A DNA stretch of 64,000 nucleotides from Acidimicrobiia bacterium (GCA_016871315.1 VFZE01000016.1:1-64000); one strand, 5' to 3'. Numbered from the stretch's first letter, positions 49,474 to 59,391 are shown. Notes: a model not told the origin generated them from the letters alone. Numbers and translations: made by a program.

Positions 49474-49848
49474 CTATTTTACATCAGAGGGAGGCATTGG
49501 ATTGTGGGCGAAGGCGAACTCTTCCACGGGACTGCCGCCGATCAGATGCTGTTGCACGATCCGCTCCAGCACTGCCGGATGCGCGGAGTGATACCAGGTT
49601 CCCTCCGGATAGACCACCGCGATGGGTCCGCGCTCGCAAACGCGCAGGCAGTTGGCTTTGGTGCGGTAGACGCAGTTTTCACCGCTCATCAGGCCCAGCT
49701 CGGCCAGCCGCTTTTTCAGGTAATCCCAGGCGGCGATACTTTCCTCTTTGGTGGAGCATTCCGGCTTGGTCTGATCAGCGCAGAGAAAAATGTGGCGGCG
49801 GATCTTGCCGATGCCGAGCCGGGAAGCGACCTGCGCGAGTTCTTCCAT
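49474..49848 (-). CDS. Thioredoxin-like [2Fe-2S] ferredoxin
   Basis: The 124-residue protein resembles the thioredoxin-fold [2Fe-2S] ferredoxins. The cysteines are in [20 protein letters not shown] and [20 protein letters not shown], giving four candidate cluster ligands (Cys in FLCAD, KPECS, ANCLR and RVCER). The sequence then reads [20 protein letters not shown], a usual C-terminal pattern. ATG 49846-49848 is chosen because it opens the domain ([20 protein letters not shown]). It is the last of three minus-strand genes, 5 bp after the beta-propeller gene. Its electron partner is unknown. Confidence 0.85.
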   Translation of the reverse strand: MEELAQVASRLGIGKIRRHIFLCADQTKPECSTKEESIAAWDYLKKRLAELGLMSGENCVYRTKANCLRVCERGPIAVVYPEGTWYHSAHPAVLERIVQQHLIGGSPVEEFAFAHNPMPPSDVK

Positions 49849-49853
49849 GCGGG

Positions 49854-50825
49854 TTAGTCGAGAGGCAGGACCGGATCGGGACCGGCCTCCTTTGGGGTAT
49901 CGAAGACACGAGCCAGCTTGCGCCCGGTGATGGAGACGATGGCGACTTTGTCGCTGTCTTGGATACCACAGTAGGCCCACTTGCCGTCGCGCGACATGGT
50001 GAGCGAGAGCGGATTGCCGGGGAGACGGATCTCCGCGGTCTGGCGGCGCGCCGCCACATCCGCGAAGCCGACGCCGGCGCCGGCTTGGAGGTTGTAGACC
50101 AGCGTCTTGCCATCCGGCGTAAGCACCACGCGGCCGGGCCCCACGCCCGTGGCGATCCGTCCGATGCGCTCCTTCTTTACAGGATCGATGATCGAGATGG
50201 AGCTGCCTTCGGAGTTGGTTACGTAGAGCGTTTTGCCGTCGTGAGAGAAGACGGCGCCCTGGGGGCGGCCGTCAGTGGGGATCAGCTTCACGTGACCATC
50301 GGAAAGCCTGAGGGCGGCCACGGTGGCGGAGCTGGTGTTGCTCACGTAGGCGTACTCGCCGCCGGGTTCGATGATGACCATGTGCGGATCTTCGCCTTCG
50401 ACATCGTAGGCGCGTAGGAGCTTGCGCGAGGCAAGGTCAATCAGCAGGAGGCCGTCAGGATTCTCCGTGGTCACCACCATGCGGTTGGACTTCGGATCAA
50501 TGTCCATGCCGTGCGGACGGCGGTGATTGCCGAGATCGATCACACCGATGCGCTTGCGGGCGGCCAGATCGATGATGGAGATCGTATTGCCTCCCTGTCC
50601 GGCGTACTGCATCCACAGGATGCCGTTGTCGCTCACGTAGGCCAGCTTGCGGTCCGGAGAAAAGATGATCTCGTGCGGGTGTTCGCCGACTTTGCCGCCG
50701 CCGAGCCGGACGCCCTCCTGGGTGTAGAAGCCTACCTGGCCGGCTTTCTTTTCGACAATGGCGAAGGCGGCGGTTTGCGCCCATGCCGCGGCGGCGATCA
50801 GCATCAGCGAGAAGAGGATTCTCAT
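49854..50825 (-). CDS. Secreted YncE-like beta-propeller protein
   Basis: The 323-residue protein has a signal peptide ([17 protein letters not shown]). Seven-bladed YVTN/YncE-type repeats follow: [117 protein letters not shown] and [17 protein letters not shown]. Such propellers are periplasmic or extracellular binding proteins, some redox-linked. ATG 50823-50825 opens the signal peptide; the longer open frame to 51047 overlaps the zincin gene in another frame and is spurious. It sits between a zincin gene (13 bp upstream) and a ferredoxin gene (5 bp downstream). Ligand unknown. Confidence 0.88.
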   Translation of the reverse strand: MRILFSLMLIAAAAWAQTAAFAIVEKKAGQVGFYTQEGVRLGGGKVGEHPHEIIFSPDRKLAYVSDNGILWMQYAGQGGNTISIIDLAARKRIGVIDLGNHRRPHGMDIDPKSNRMVVTTENPDGLLLIDLASRKLLRAYDVEGEDPHMVIIEPGGEYAYVSNTSSATVAALRLSDGHVKLIPTDGRPQGAVFSHDGKTLYVTNSEGSSISIIDPVKKERIGRIATGVGPGRVVLTPDGKTLVYNLQAGAGVGFADVAARRQTAEIRLPGNPLSLTMSRDGKWAYCGIQDSDKVAIVSITGRKLARVFDTPKEAGPDPVLPLD

Positions 50826-50838
50826 GATTCCATCCATT

Positions 50839-51213
50839 TCAATCGAAACGCCTGCTCCGGAGCAACCTTTTCTTATGGCGCCTGCGCTCGGCACTGCGGA
50901 CTTGCGCTTCGTCCATCCCGAAATAATGGGCGATCTCATGCCATACTGTATCCTTGACCATCTGCTCCAGCTCTTCCGGTGTGCGGGCCAGCCGCTCATG
51001 CGTGCCCTGATAAATGATGATCTGGTCCGGCATGGTAAACCCGTCATGCACGCTGCGTTCGGTCAGCGGCCGCCCGTGGTACAGCCCGAGAAGGCCAGGG
51101 CGCGGAGGTTCCTGTTCCACCAAGAACACCACGTTTTTGAGCCGGCTGCGGAAGCGTGGGGGTATGCCTTTTAGCGCGCGATGCACCAGCTTGTCGAACT
51201 CCTTCGGGCTCAT
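50839..51213 (-). CDS. Small zinc metallopeptidase (zincin_1 family)
   Basis: The 124-residue protein carries TVWHEIAHYFGMDEAQVR, a HExxH zinc site with a downstream acidic residue as in the minimal-gluzincin-like PF06262 family. The N-terminal part matches the family: EFDKLVHRALKGIPPRFRSR, NVVFLVEQEPPRPGLLGLYH, MPDQIIIYQGTHERLA. No signal peptide is present, so it acts in the cytoplasm. Substrates of this family are not known to me. It is the first gene of a three-gene run (zincin, propeller, ferredoxin) and is divergent from cmk across 36 bp. Confidence 0.9.
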   Translation of the reverse strand: MSPKEFDKLVHRALKGIPPRFRSRLKNVVFLVEQEPPRPGLLGLYHGRPLTERSVHDGFTMPDQIIIYQGTHERLARTPEELEQMVKDTVWHEIAHYFGMDEAQVRSAERRRHKKRLLRSRRFD

Positions 51214-51249
51214 TCACCCCAATTGTAGGCGGTCAGGGGCGGCGCGCAC

Positions 51250-51939
51250 GTGAAACGCCGGATCGTCATCGCTATCGACGGACCGGGAGGAGCCGGCAAG
51301 TCGACAATCGCGCGGCGTCTGGCAGCCAAGCTAAAGTTTCTCTACATCGATTCCGGGGCGATGTATCGTGCGGTGGCCTTGTGGGCGTCCCGGCAGGGCG
51401 CCGGTTTGAGCGACATGCTGGCGCTGGAGCAACTGGCGCGGGCGTCTGAAATCGGGCTCTCGTCGGACCCCACTACTGTCAGCCTCAACGGCGAGGACAT
51501 CACCGATGCCATCCGGACCCCCGAAATCGCGCAGGCAGCTTCGAAGGTATCCGCGATTCCGGGGGTCCGGCGCGCCCTGGTGGATAAGCAGCGTGAGATG
51601 GCGGAGAACAGCTCTGTAGTGATGGAGGGGCGCGATATCGGGACCGTGGTGTTTCCCGCCGCCGATGTGAAGATCTTCCTCGATGCCGATCCGGAAGTGC
51701 GCGCGGCGCGCCGGTTGCGGGATCTAGAGGAGAAAGCGGCGGCGGTCAGCAAGGAGGAGGTTTTGCGGGATCTGAATGAGCGCGACCGGCGCGACCGCAC
51801 ACGCGCAGAGTCTCCATTGATGCAGGCCCCGGATGCGCTCTATCTGGACTCCTCGGGCCTGTCGATCGAGGAGGTGGAAACAGCGATTCTGAAGATCATC
51901 CGGAGCCGGATCTCCAATGGAAAGGAATTTGAACGTTGA
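51250..51939 (+). CDS. cmk: Cytidylate kinase
   Basis: The enzyme phosphorylates CMP and dCMP with ATP. The 229-residue sequence begins VIAIDGPGGAGKSTIARRLA (P-loop) and continues LYIDSGAMYRAVALWASRQG, RDIGTVVFPAADVKIFLDAD and ERDRRDRTRAESPLMQAPDA, all typical of bacterial Cmk. The start is GTG 51250. Its TGA stop overlaps the next start as TTGA, so lysC is translationally coupled. In many bacteria cmk is next to aroA or rpsA; neither is present here. Confidence 0.95.
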   Translation: MKRRIVIAIDGPGGAGKSTIARRLAAKLKFLYIDSGAMYRAVALWASRQGAGLSDMLALEQLARASEIGLSSDPTTVSLNGEDITDAIRTPEIAQAASKVSAIPGVRRALVDKQREMAENSSVVMEGRDIGTVVFPAADVKIFLDADPEVRAARRLRDLEEKAAAVSKEEVLRDLNERDRRDRTRAESPLMQAPDALYLDSSGLSIEEVETAILKIIRSRISNGKEFER

Positions 51940-53351
51940 CTGATCTGCTGGTGATGAAGTTCGGTGGCACGTCGATGGGCTCGGCGGAGCGCATCAAAGC
52001 AGCCGCCACGCTCGCCTCGCGCGAGGCCGCGCGCCGGCCCGTGTTGGTAGTAGTCTCCGCGATGTCGAAGGTTACCGACCTGCTGCTGGACACGCTGCGG
52101 CACGCCGAAGGCGGCGACACCGCGGGCATTGAAGCCAACCTGGCGGAACTGCGGCGGCGGCACGAGGAGACGTGTTGGGAGTTAGTCTCTGGTCCGGCGC
52201 AGGAAGAAACGCACCGTGCGGTTGTCAGCCTTGTGAACGAGTTCGGACGCATCGCAAGAGGCATTGAGATGCTGGGCGAGCGGCCGCCGCGCGCAGTGGA
52301 TGAAGCGCTTGCGATCGGAGAACGGCTTTCGACGGTGCTGCTGTCGGCCTACCTGAACTCGCAGGGCGCCGCCGCCCGGGCGATCAACGCGCGCGAGGTG
52401 ATTGTCACCGATTCGGTTCACGGCAATGCCACTCCGATCATGGGACCGACACGGGAGAAGGCCGAGGTGCTGCTGACTCCTTTGCTTTCACAGGGCATCA
52501 TCCCGATCGTCACCGGATTCAATGGAGCAACCGCCGACGGACGGCCAACGACGCTCGGCCGCGGGGGGTCGGATTTTTCCGCCTCGATCCTTGCCGCGGC
52601 GCTGAACGCGGCGCAGCTGTGGATCTGGACGGATGTCGATGGCATCATGACCGCCGACCCGCGCATTGTCTCCTCACCGGCGGTGCTTCAAGAGGTCACC
52701 TACCGCGAAGCGGCTGAGCTGGCCTATAACGGGGCGAAGGTGCTCCATCCGCGAACGCTGGCCCCGCTCATCGAAACCCAAATTCCGGTGTGGAGCAAGA
52801 ACAGCTTTGCGCCGGAGAAGTCCGGGACGAAGATTGTCTCGAAAGTGGAAGCACAGCCGGGACCACGCGCCGTCACCTCGATGGGCAACGTCGCGCTGGT
52901 TTCGGTGGAACCGGCAAGCGCGGAGATTTCCGGCACGCGTATCATGGGGCGCGCGATGGAGGCGCTCGGCGCCTCGGGAGCCGAAGTGCTGGCGATGTCG
53001 AGTTCCAGCTACCGGCAGAGCTTTTGCTTCCTGGTAAGAAAGGATGAGCTGGCGCGCGCCATGGAGGCGCTGGAGGCGAGCCTGTCGCTGGAGCTTGCCC
53101 ACGGTTACCTGAAGCCGATCGATGTCGATCACAACGTCGGCCTGCTCGCGGTTGTCGGGGAGGGAATGCGCGGAACCCCGGGGCTGGCGGGGCGGATCTT
53201 TACGGCCATCTCGCGAGAGAGGGTGAACATTATCGCCATCGCGCAAGGCTCAAGTGAGCTGACCATTGCCATCGTGGTGGCCCGGGACGGGCTGGACAAA
53301 GCGGTCCGCGCGGTGCACTCGGAATGCGATTTGGGCAAGCCTGGCGGATGA
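51936..53351 (+). CDS. lysC: Aspartate kinase
   Basis: The enzyme catalyses the first step from aspartate to lysine, threonine and methionine. The 471-residue monofunctional enzyme has the kinase motifs VMKFGGTSMGSAERI, VVVSAMSKVTDLLLD, GFNGATADGRPTTLGRGGSD then FSASILAAAL, and WIWTDVDGIMTADPRIV. Two C-terminal ACT domains follow (VTSMGNVALVSVEPASAEIS and LLAVVGEGMRGTPGLAGRIF), which normally bind lysine or threonine for feedback inhibition. Length and ACT layout fit the LysC-III-type single-chain enzyme. The start is TTG 51936-51938, overlapping the cmk stop; no other start reaches the conserved N-terminus. Confidence 0.95.
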   Translation: MTDLLVMKFGGTSMGSAERIKAAATLASREAARRPVLVVVSAMSKVTDLLLDTLRHAEGGDTAGIEANLAELRRRHEETCWELVSGPAQEETHRAVVSLVNEFGRIARGIEMLGERPPRAVDEALAIGERLSTVLLSAYLNSQGAAARAINAREVIVTDSVHGNATPIMGPTREKAEVLLTPLLSQGIIPIVTGFNGATADGRPTTLGRGGSDFSASILAAALNAAQLWIWTDVDGIMTADPRIVSSPAVLQEVTYREAAELAYNGAKVLHPRTLAPLIETQIPVWSKNSFAPEKSGTKIVSKVEAQPGPRAVTSMGNVALVSVEPASAEISGTRIMGRAMEALGASGAEVLAMSSSSYRQSFCFLVRKDELARAMEALEASLSLELAHGYLKPIDVDHNVGLLAVVGEGMRGTPGLAGRIFTAISRERVNIIAIAQGSSELTIAIVVARDGLDKAVRAVHSECDLGKPGG

Positions 53352-53369
53352 GAGTTGAAAATCGTCGGT

Positions 53370-53669
53370 TCAACCTCGCTGACGCACCCAATCCCGAACT
53401 GTACGCACCCACGGAGTGCTGCGTAGCGACTTTCTTAACTTAAGAAAATGAGTCAGAGCGTCCGCGGTGATCGATGGCATCGCCACACTGCCGGACACTT
53501 CGATGTACTGACCATCTTGCAGCCTGTGCATGGTGACGCGTTCCACGCTGTAGCGCCAGTCCTCGGGCACTCCGAAGGCGGCAAAGATAGGGAATCTGGG
53601 AAGGGACGGACTGAAGCTGACCCCATTCAGGATCACTTTATGCTCGACTGGGGCTGAAACGGTTGCCAT
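53370..53669 (-). pseudogene. Uma2-family nuclease relic with in-frame loss of the catalytic core
   Basis: A 99-codon open frame begins MATVSAPVEHKVILNGVSF, the usual start of Uma2 (DUF820, PD-(D/E)XK-like) proteins. It then jumps to SPSLPRFPIFAAFGVPEDWR and YSVERVTMHRLQDGQYIEVS, which is the C-terminal third, ending WVRTVRDWVRQRG. About 100 residues between them, including the strand with the catalytic D...ExK, are missing. The deletion is in frame, so a short protein could still be made but would not be a nuclease. Full-length members are about 190-200 residues. It lies between lysC and purQ on the opposite strand. Solitary Uma2 genes are common in soil bacteria. Confidence 0.65.
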
Positions 53670-53768
53670 TGACTGGGCCCGCCTTCTTTGATTTTCATCT
53701 TATCTTTCGTCCCCCCCGGAATAGCCAGCCAAACGATCCCTCAAATCTGGTACTCTAAATCTTCCACG

Positions 53769-54440
53769 ATGAAATTCGGGGTCGTTGTGTTTCCGGGCAG
53801 CAATTGCGATCACGACGCATGGTATGCCGTCACCCGCAATTTGGGCCAGCAGGCGGAGTTTGTCTGGCATGACAGCAACAGGCTGGGTGATGTCGACGCG
53901 GTCATCCTCCCGGGGGGCTTCAGCTACGGTGATTATCTGCGCTGCGGCGCCATCGCCAAGTTCAGTCCGGTGATGGGCGCGGTGAAAAAATTCGCCGCCG
54001 ACGGCGGGCTGGTGGCCGGCATCTGCAACGGATTCCAGATTCTGGTGGAAAGCGGGCTGCTGCCGGGCGCGCTGGTGCGCAACGCCGGCTTGAAGTTCCG
54101 ATGCATGGAACTGCAGCTCACGGTGGCTACTTCGGATTCTCCTTTCACCAACGCCTGCCGCAAAGGTGACGTACTGCGTGTTCCGATCGCGCATGGGGAA
54201 GGCTGCTATGTCGCCGAGGAGCGCGTGCTGGATGAACTCGAAGCGGAGGACCGGATCGCTTTCCGCTACGTGAAGAATCCCAACGGCTCCCAGCGCGATA
54301 TCGCCGGAGTGCTCAACCGGGGGCGCAACGTTCTCGGGATGATGCCGCACCCGGAGCGCGCCGCCGACCCGCTGATGGGCTCGCTTGACGGGCTCAGCGT
54401 TTTCACTTCCATGGTTGCGGCGGCGGCATTGAAAAAATGA
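53769..54440 (+). CDS. purQ: Phosphoribosylformylglycinamidine synthase, glutaminase subunit
   Basis: PurQ releases ammonia from glutamine for PurL in purine synthesis. The 223-residue protein has the class I amidotransferase nucleophile in [18 protein letters not shown] and the catalytic His/Glu in [40 protein letters not shown] is the family start. ATG 53769 is preferred; the longer open frame to 53688 adds unrelated residues. The stop overlaps purL as ATGA. PurQ of this short type works with small PurL and PurS, but no purS gene is found upstream. Confidence 0.96.
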   Translation: MKFGVVVFPGSNCDHDAWYAVTRNLGQQAEFVWHDSNRLGDVDAVILPGGFSYGDYLRCGAIAKFSPVMGAVKKFAADGGLVAGICNGFQILVESGLLPGALVRNAGLKFRCMELQLTVATSDSPFTNACRKGDVLRVPIAHGEGCYVAEERVLDELEAEDRIAFRYVKNPNGSQRDIAGVLNRGRNVLGMMPHPERAADPLMGSLDGLSVFTSMVAAAALKK

Positions 54441-56653
54441 GCGCCATCACCGCCGATCTGATCAGCTCGCATCAGCTCACGCACGACGAGTACGAACGCA
54501 TTTGCCGCATCCTCGGGCGCGAGCCCAACCTCACCGAGCTCGGCATCTTCTCGGTCATGTGGAGCGAGCACTGCTCCTACAAAAGCTCCAAGCGACACCT
54601 GAAGAAGCTGCCCACCGAAAGCAAGCATGTACTGCAAGGACCGGGCGAGAACGCGGGCATTATCGACATCGGCCAAGGCTGGGCGATCGCGTTCAAGATC
54701 GAATCGCACAATCATCCCAGCTTCATTGAGCCGTTTCAGGGCGCGGCGACGGGCGTGGGCGGCATCTTGCGAGACATCTTTACCATGGGCGCGCGGCCCA
54801 TCGCGGTGATGGATGCGCTGCGGTTCGGCCCGCTCGAGGATCCCAAGGCGGGCGCGCGCAACCGCCGCATCGTGGAAGGCGTAGTGAGCGGGATCGCGCA
54901 TTACGGCAACTGTTTCGGGGTCCCCACGGTTGGCGGTGAGTGCGTCTTTGACCCCAGCTATAACGGCAATCCGCTGGTGAATGTTTTTGCCCTGGGCCTC
55001 TTCCGGCACGATGAGATTTTCTACGGCCGCGCCTCCGGCGTGGGCAATCCGGTGATTTATGTGGGCGCCAAGACCGGGCGCGACGGAATTCACGGCGCGT
55101 CGATGGCGTCGGCGGAATTCACCGAAGAATCCAAGCAGAAGCGTCCGAACGTGCAGGTGGGCGATCCGTTCATGGAGAAACTGCTGCTGGAAGCCTGCCT
55201 GGAAGCGATGCGCACGGGTGCGATTGTGGGTATTCAGGACATGGGCGCAGCAGGGCTGACCTGTTCGACGTGCGAAATGGGTAGCCGCGCGGGCACGGGC
55301 ATCGAAATCGATCTGATGCATGTTCCGCAGCGGGAAACGGGCATGACGCCGTACGAGATCATGCTCAGCGAATCCCAGGAGCGGATGCTGCTGGTGGCGG
55401 AGAACGGGCGCGAGGAAGAGGTTTTTGCGGTCTTCCGCAAGTGGGGACTGGACGCGGTAGAGATCGGGCACGTTACCGGCGACGGGATTCTACGGGTGAA
55501 GGATCATGGCAAAGTGGTTGCCGAGATCCCGAACCGTCCGCTGGCCGACGAAGCGCCGCTCTATGACCGGCCGTATACGACGCCTTACCGGCCTGCGCCA
55601 ATGGAAGGGCCCTCCTTCGTGACGGCGGGGATCCAAGAGGATTTGAAGATGCTACTCGCTTCCGGCGATCTCTGTTCGAAGCGCTGGATCTGGGAGCAGT
55701 ACGACTACATGGTGCGGACGAACACGCTGCAAGGTCCGGGCGCCGACGCGGCGATTGTCCGCATCAAGGACACCGGCATCTCCATCGCCATGTCGCTTGA
55801 CGGGAATGGCCGTTACTGCATGTTGTCGCCTCGAGAGGGTACAAAGCTGATCGTTGCCGAATGCTGCCGCAATCTATCGGTGGCAGGGGCGCTGCCCGTC
55901 GCCGCGACGAACAATCTGAACTTCGGTAATCCGGAGCGGCCCGAGATCATGGCGCAACTGGTGGAGTCGATTGAAGGGATGGCCGAGGCGTGCCGGTTCT
56001 TTGAGACGCCCATCACCGGCGGCAACGTCAGCTTGTACAACGAGACGCTCGGAGAGCCGATTCATCCTTCGCCTGTAGTGGGAATCGTGGGCCTGATGCA
56101 CACCGGGGAACCGGCGGGAATCGCCTTCCGTAATGCGGATCGCGCGGTGCTGCTGGTGGGCGGCATTGGCGACTGCGATGCGGTCCGCTTCGGGGGCACG
56201 CAGTATGCGAGCGTCGTGGTGGGCAAGGTCTGGGGCCTGCCGCCGGCGCTGGACATGGATTTCGAAAAACGCGTACAGGCAGCCGCGCGGGAGATGGTTT
56301 CGGCCGGCATGGCGGAATCGGCGCATGACATCGGCCAAGGCGGCTTGGCGGTGGCGCTTGCGGAATGTTGTTTCGGCTTGGGGGTTGGGGCGGAGATCAC
56401 ACTCGATTCGGAGTTGCGCCCGGAATACCTGCTGTTCCATGAAGGCCCTTCGCGCGTGGTGATCAGTACGAACAATGAAGAGGCGATTGTGGAAGTTGCG
56501 AAGAGGCACAATGTCCCGGTGGTGCGCATCGGCACGACGTGGGAAAAGACGCTGTCGATTTCCAACCGCGGCGTCCGGTTAGCCACAATGGAGGTGGAGG
56601 CGCTGCGTGAAAGCTGGGAGAACGCGCTTCCGGCCAAGCTGAGCGTTTCTTGA
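54437..56653 (+). CDS. purL: Phosphoribosylformylglycinamidine synthase, synthase subunit (small type)
   Basis: PurL converts FGAR to FGAM using ATP and ammonia from PurQ. The 738-residue protein is the small PurL type. It has [96 protein letters not shown] and [20 protein letters not shown]. Its ATG overlaps the purQ stop by 4 bp, and purF starts 9 bp later. The three genes form one purine operon. Confidence 0.96.
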   Translation: MSAITADLISSHQLTHDEYERICRILGREPNLTELGIFSVMWSEHCSYKSSKRHLKKLPTESKHVLQGPGENAGIIDIGQGWAIAFKIESHNHPSFIEPFQGAATGVGGILRDIFTMGARPIAVMDALRFGPLEDPKAGARNRRIVEGVVSGIAHYGNCFGVPTVGGECVFDPSYNGNPLVNVFALGLFRHDEIFYGRASGVGNPVIYVGAKTGRDGIHGASMASAEFTEESKQKRPNVQVGDPFMEKLLLEACLEAMRTGAIVGIQDMGAAGLTCSTCEMGSRAGTGIEIDLMHVPQRETGMTPYEIMLSESQERMLLVAENGREEEVFAVFRKWGLDAVEIGHVTGDGILRVKDHGKVVAEIPNRPLADEAPLYDRPYTTPYRPAPMEGPSFVTAGIQEDLKMLLASGDLCSKRWIWEQYDYMVRTNTLQGPGADAAIVRIKDTGISIAMSLDGNGRYCMLSPREGTKLIVAECCRNLSVAGALPVAATNNLNFGNPERPEIMAQLVESIEGMAEACRFFETPITGGNVSLYNETLGEPIHPSPVVGIVGLMHTGEPAGIAFRNADRAVLLVGGIGDCDAVRFGGTQYASVVVGKVWGLPPALDMDFEKRVQAAAREMVSAGMAESAHDIGQGGLAVALAECCFGLGVGAEITLDSELRPEYLLFHEGPSRVVISTNNEEAIVEVAKRHNVPVVRIGTTWEKTLSISNRGVRLATMEVEALRESWENALPAKLSVS

Positions 56654-56662
56654 GGTAAGAAC

Positions 56663-58084
56663 ATGTTCGACCGGTTTCGTGAAGAGTGCGGCGTGGTGGC
56701 CATCTTCGGGCACCCGGAGTCCGCCAATCTGGCTTATCTCGGCCTTTACGCGTTGCAGCATCGCGGACAGGAGAGCGCGGGACTTGCGGTTTCCGACGGG
56801 CAGTCGATCGTCTGCCACAAAGACATGGGCCATGTGGCCGACATCTTCACACCGGAGGTTCTGGGGGGCCTGCCGGGGCCGATGGCGATCGGGCATACGC
56901 GCTACTCCACCGCCGGCGATACGGTGCTGAACAACGCGCAGCCTTTCAAGGTAGCGTGCAATAAGGGGCAGATCGCCGTGGCCCACAATGGGAACATCAC
57001 CAACGCGGCTGAGTTGCGCCGGATGCTGGAGCGTGACGGGGCGATTTTCCAGGCATCGAGCGACACGGAGGTGATCCTGCACCTGGTGGCGCATTCGCGC
57101 GAGCGGGAACTGGCGGCGGCGCTGCGCGAGGCGCTCCTGCAATTGCAAGGCGCCTATTCGCTGGTCTTCCTCGCCAATGACAGCATGATCATCGCGCGCG
57201 ATCCGCACGGGTTCCGCCCGCTGGCGATGGGGCAGTTGGAGCTGAGCGGTGGGAAGATCAGCTACGTTTTCGCGTCGGAGACCTGCGCGTTTGATTTGAT
57301 CGGCGCGGTTTATCTCAACGAAGTCGATCCCGGCGAGATGGTGATCATCGGGCCGCAGGGGATGCGGCGCGAGAGGTTCGCGCCGGAGCGCAACCGCGCT
57401 CACTGCGTGTTCGAGCATGTGTATTTTTCCCGGCCTGATTCGATGGTCTTCGGACGAAGCGTGCAGCAGTCGCGCGAGATGCTGGGCCGGCTGATCGCGC
57501 GCGAGTGCCCTGCGGCTGGCGCGGAGATCGTGGTTCCCGTTCCCGACTCGGGTGTATCGGCCGCCATCGGCTATGCCGAAGAATCCGGCGTGCCGTTCCG
57601 CCACGCGCTGATCCGGAACCATTACGTCGGACGCACCTTCATTGAACCGTCGCAGGCGATCCGTGACTTCGGCGTGAAGCTGAAGCTGAATCCGGTGCGT
57701 CACCTGCTGGAGGGAAAGAGCGTCGTGCTGGTAGACGACTCGATTGTGCGTGGGACCACGTCGCGCAAGATCGTGCGCATGGTACGCAGCGCCGGCGCGC
57801 GCGAAGTTCACTTGCGCATCTCGTGCCCGCCGACGCTGTCGCCTTGCTTTTACGGCGTGGACACGCCGACGCGCAGCGAACTGATCGCCTCCAACAACAC
57901 GGTCGAGGAGATCCGGAAGTTCGTCGAGGCCGATACGCTCGGCTATCTCCCCCTTGCGCGGCTGCGCGAAGCCGTCGACGATCATCAAAAGCTCGACTAC
58001 TGTTACGCTTGCTACACGGGCGACTATCCGACCGAGCTTGTCAACATCGACGAATTGATGGCCGCCAAAAAGAAGCGCGGCTAA
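56663..58084 (+). CDS. purF: Amidophosphoribosyltransferase
   Basis: PurF makes phosphoribosylamine from PRPP and glutamine, the first step of purine synthesis. The 473-residue protein begins MFDRFREECGVVAIFGHPES; the cysteine at position 9 is the glutaminase nucleophile after removal of a short propeptide, as in the Bacillus-type enzyme. ALQHRGQESAGLAVSDG and GHTRYSTAGDTVLNNAQPFK belong to the glutaminase domain. VVLVDDSIVRGTTSRKIVRM is the PRPP loop. Cysteines in RISCPPTLSPCFYGVD and YCYACYTGDYP are candidate [4Fe-4S] ligands. It lies 9 bp after purL and 5 bp before an aminotransferase gene. Confidence 0.96.
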   Translation: MFDRFREECGVVAIFGHPESANLAYLGLYALQHRGQESAGLAVSDGQSIVCHKDMGHVADIFTPEVLGGLPGPMAIGHTRYSTAGDTVLNNAQPFKVACNKGQIAVAHNGNITNAAELRRMLERDGAIFQASSDTEVILHLVAHSRERELAAALREALLQLQGAYSLVFLANDSMIIARDPHGFRPLAMGQLELSGGKISYVFASETCAFDLIGAVYLNEVDPGEMVIIGPQGMRRERFAPERNRAHCVFEHVYFSRPDSMVFGRSVQQSREMLGRLIARECPAAGAEIVVPVPDSGVSAAIGYAEESGVPFRHALIRNHYVGRTFIEPSQAIRDFGVKLKLNPVRHLLEGKSVVLVDDSIVRGTTSRKIVRMVRSAGAREVHLRISCPPTLSPCFYGVDTPTRSELIASNNTVEEIRKFVEADTLGYLPLARLREAVDDHQKLDYCYACYTGDYPTELVNIDELMAAKKKRG

Positions 58085-58089
58085 GAGCC

Positions 58090-59274
58090 ATGACTCCAGC
58101 CATCGCCACTTCCGCTCAACAGGTCTCCCATTCCCGCATCCGGGAACTGGCCGAGATCGCCATCAGCATGGAGGGCGTGCTGCGGCTCTACTTCGGCGAG
58201 TCCAGCCTTCCAACGCCGGAGTTCATCAAGAACGCCGCGGTGCGCGCCCTGGACGATGGTTACACGTTCTACACTTCCAACGCCGGGCTGCTTTCCACAC
58301 GGCAAGCGCTGGCGGCCTATTACGAAACGGCGCATGGGGTGAAGCTGGACGCCGAAAATGAGATTGTGGTGACCACCAGCGGCGTGCAGGCGCTGAACGT
58401 GGCCATCCGCTGCGTGCTGGACCCCGGAGATGAAGCGATCATCCTGACGCCCGCATGGCCGAATGGTACTTCGATCACGCAAATGGTCAATGCGCGGCCG
58501 GTTCAAGTGGCGCATCCCTTGTGCGGAGACCGCTACACGATCGACTTTGACGCGCTGGAAGCGGCGGTGACGGCGCGCACGCGGATGCTGCTCTATACCT
58601 CGCCCTCCAATCCGCTGGGCTGGGTGGCCACCGTGGCCGAGCAGCTACGGTTGCTCGATTTCGCGCGCCGCCACCGTTTGTGGCTGATGGCGGATGAAGT
58701 CTATGAACGGCTGTACTATCGCGGCAACCGGCTCGGCGAGCCTGTCCCTACGATTCTGAAGCTGGCGGACCGCAACGATGCCGTCATTGCCGTGCAGTCT
58801 TTTTCCAAGAGCTATTGCATGACCGGATGGCGCGTTGGCTGGCTGGCGGCGCGCGCCGATCTGGCGGCGCGGGCCACGCAGCTCAATGAGTTTATCATTT
58901 CCCATGCGCCCAGCTTCGCGCAGCGGGCCGCCGAGACCGCGCTCCAGGACGGCGAGCCGGCGATCGTGGAAATGCTGGGGAGATTGAAAGAGAACCGCGA
59001 CTTCTGCGGCATGGCGCTGGAGGAGATGCCGGGGCTGAAGGTTCCCGACCCGGATGGCGCATTCTATCTTTTCCCCAAAGTGGACGGCTTGGCCGATTCG
59101 TTCGAGTTCTGTAAGCGCCTGTTGCTGGAGACCAAGGTGGGGCTCGCCCCCGGCGTTGCGTTCGGCGAAGGCGGGGAGGGATCGGTAAGGATTTGCTATG
59201 CGGCGGAGCGGCGGATTCTCGAGCCCGCCATGGAGCGGCTTGGCGAGTTCATGGAAAAGTGGAGACGGGGCTGA
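58090..59274 (+). CDS. Class I/II PLP-dependent aminotransferase
   Basis: The 394-residue fold-type-I aminotransferase has SGVQALNVAIRCVLDPGDEA, the substrate-loop YTSPSNPLGWVAT, LMADEVYERLYYRGNRLGEP, and the PLP-binding lysine in SFSKSYCMTGWRVGWLAARA, with DPDGAFYLFPKVDGLADSFE near the C-terminus. This is an AspC/aromatic-type layout, but the substrate cannot be told from sequence. ATG 58090 lies 5 bp after the purF stop, so it is probably part of the purine operon transcript, although its product is not a purine enzyme. A longer open frame from 57823 lies inside purF and is spurious. Confidence 0.9.
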   Translation: MTPAIATSAQQVSHSRIRELAEIAISMEGVLRLYFGESSLPTPEFIKNAAVRALDDGYTFYTSNAGLLSTRQALAAYYETAHGVKLDAENEIVVTTSGVQALNVAIRCVLDPGDEAIILTPAWPNGTSITQMVNARPVQVAHPLCGDRYTIDFDALEAAVTARTRMLLYTSPSNPLGWVATVAEQLRLLDFARRHRLWLMADEVYERLYYRGNRLGEPVPTILKLADRNDAVIAVQSFSKSYCMTGWRVGWLAARADLAARATQLNEFIISHAPSFAQRAAETALQDGEPAIVEMLGRLKENRDFCGMALEEMPGLKVPDPDGAFYLFPKVDGLADSFEFCKRLLLETKVGLAPGVAFGEGGEGSVRICYAAERRILEPAMERLGEFMEKWRRG

Positions 59275-59319
59275 TCAGCCGCAGTTCTCACCGGGTCCAC
59301 GACCTGGCCGTGCCGGACC

Positions 59320-59391
59320 TCAACCACCGCCGGTGAATTTGGTAATCAGCACCCACGCGATTACGATCAAGAGGATGCCTACAGCTTCCAC
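59320..59391 (-). CDS. Possible 23-residue membrane protein
   Basis: On the minus strand, GTG 59389-59391 opens a frame of 23 codons, MEAVGILLIVIAWVLITKFT then GGG and TGA. It would be a single membrane helix with a short basic/glycine tail. The hydrophobic run is uninterrupted and the frame sits exactly in the gap between the aminotransferase and the next gene, which supports a small inner-membrane protein. The start is GTG with only a weak GGA upstream. There is no homolog that I can name. It is too short to be certain. Confidence 0.35.
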   Translation of the reverse strand: MEAVGILLIVIAWVLITKFTGGG

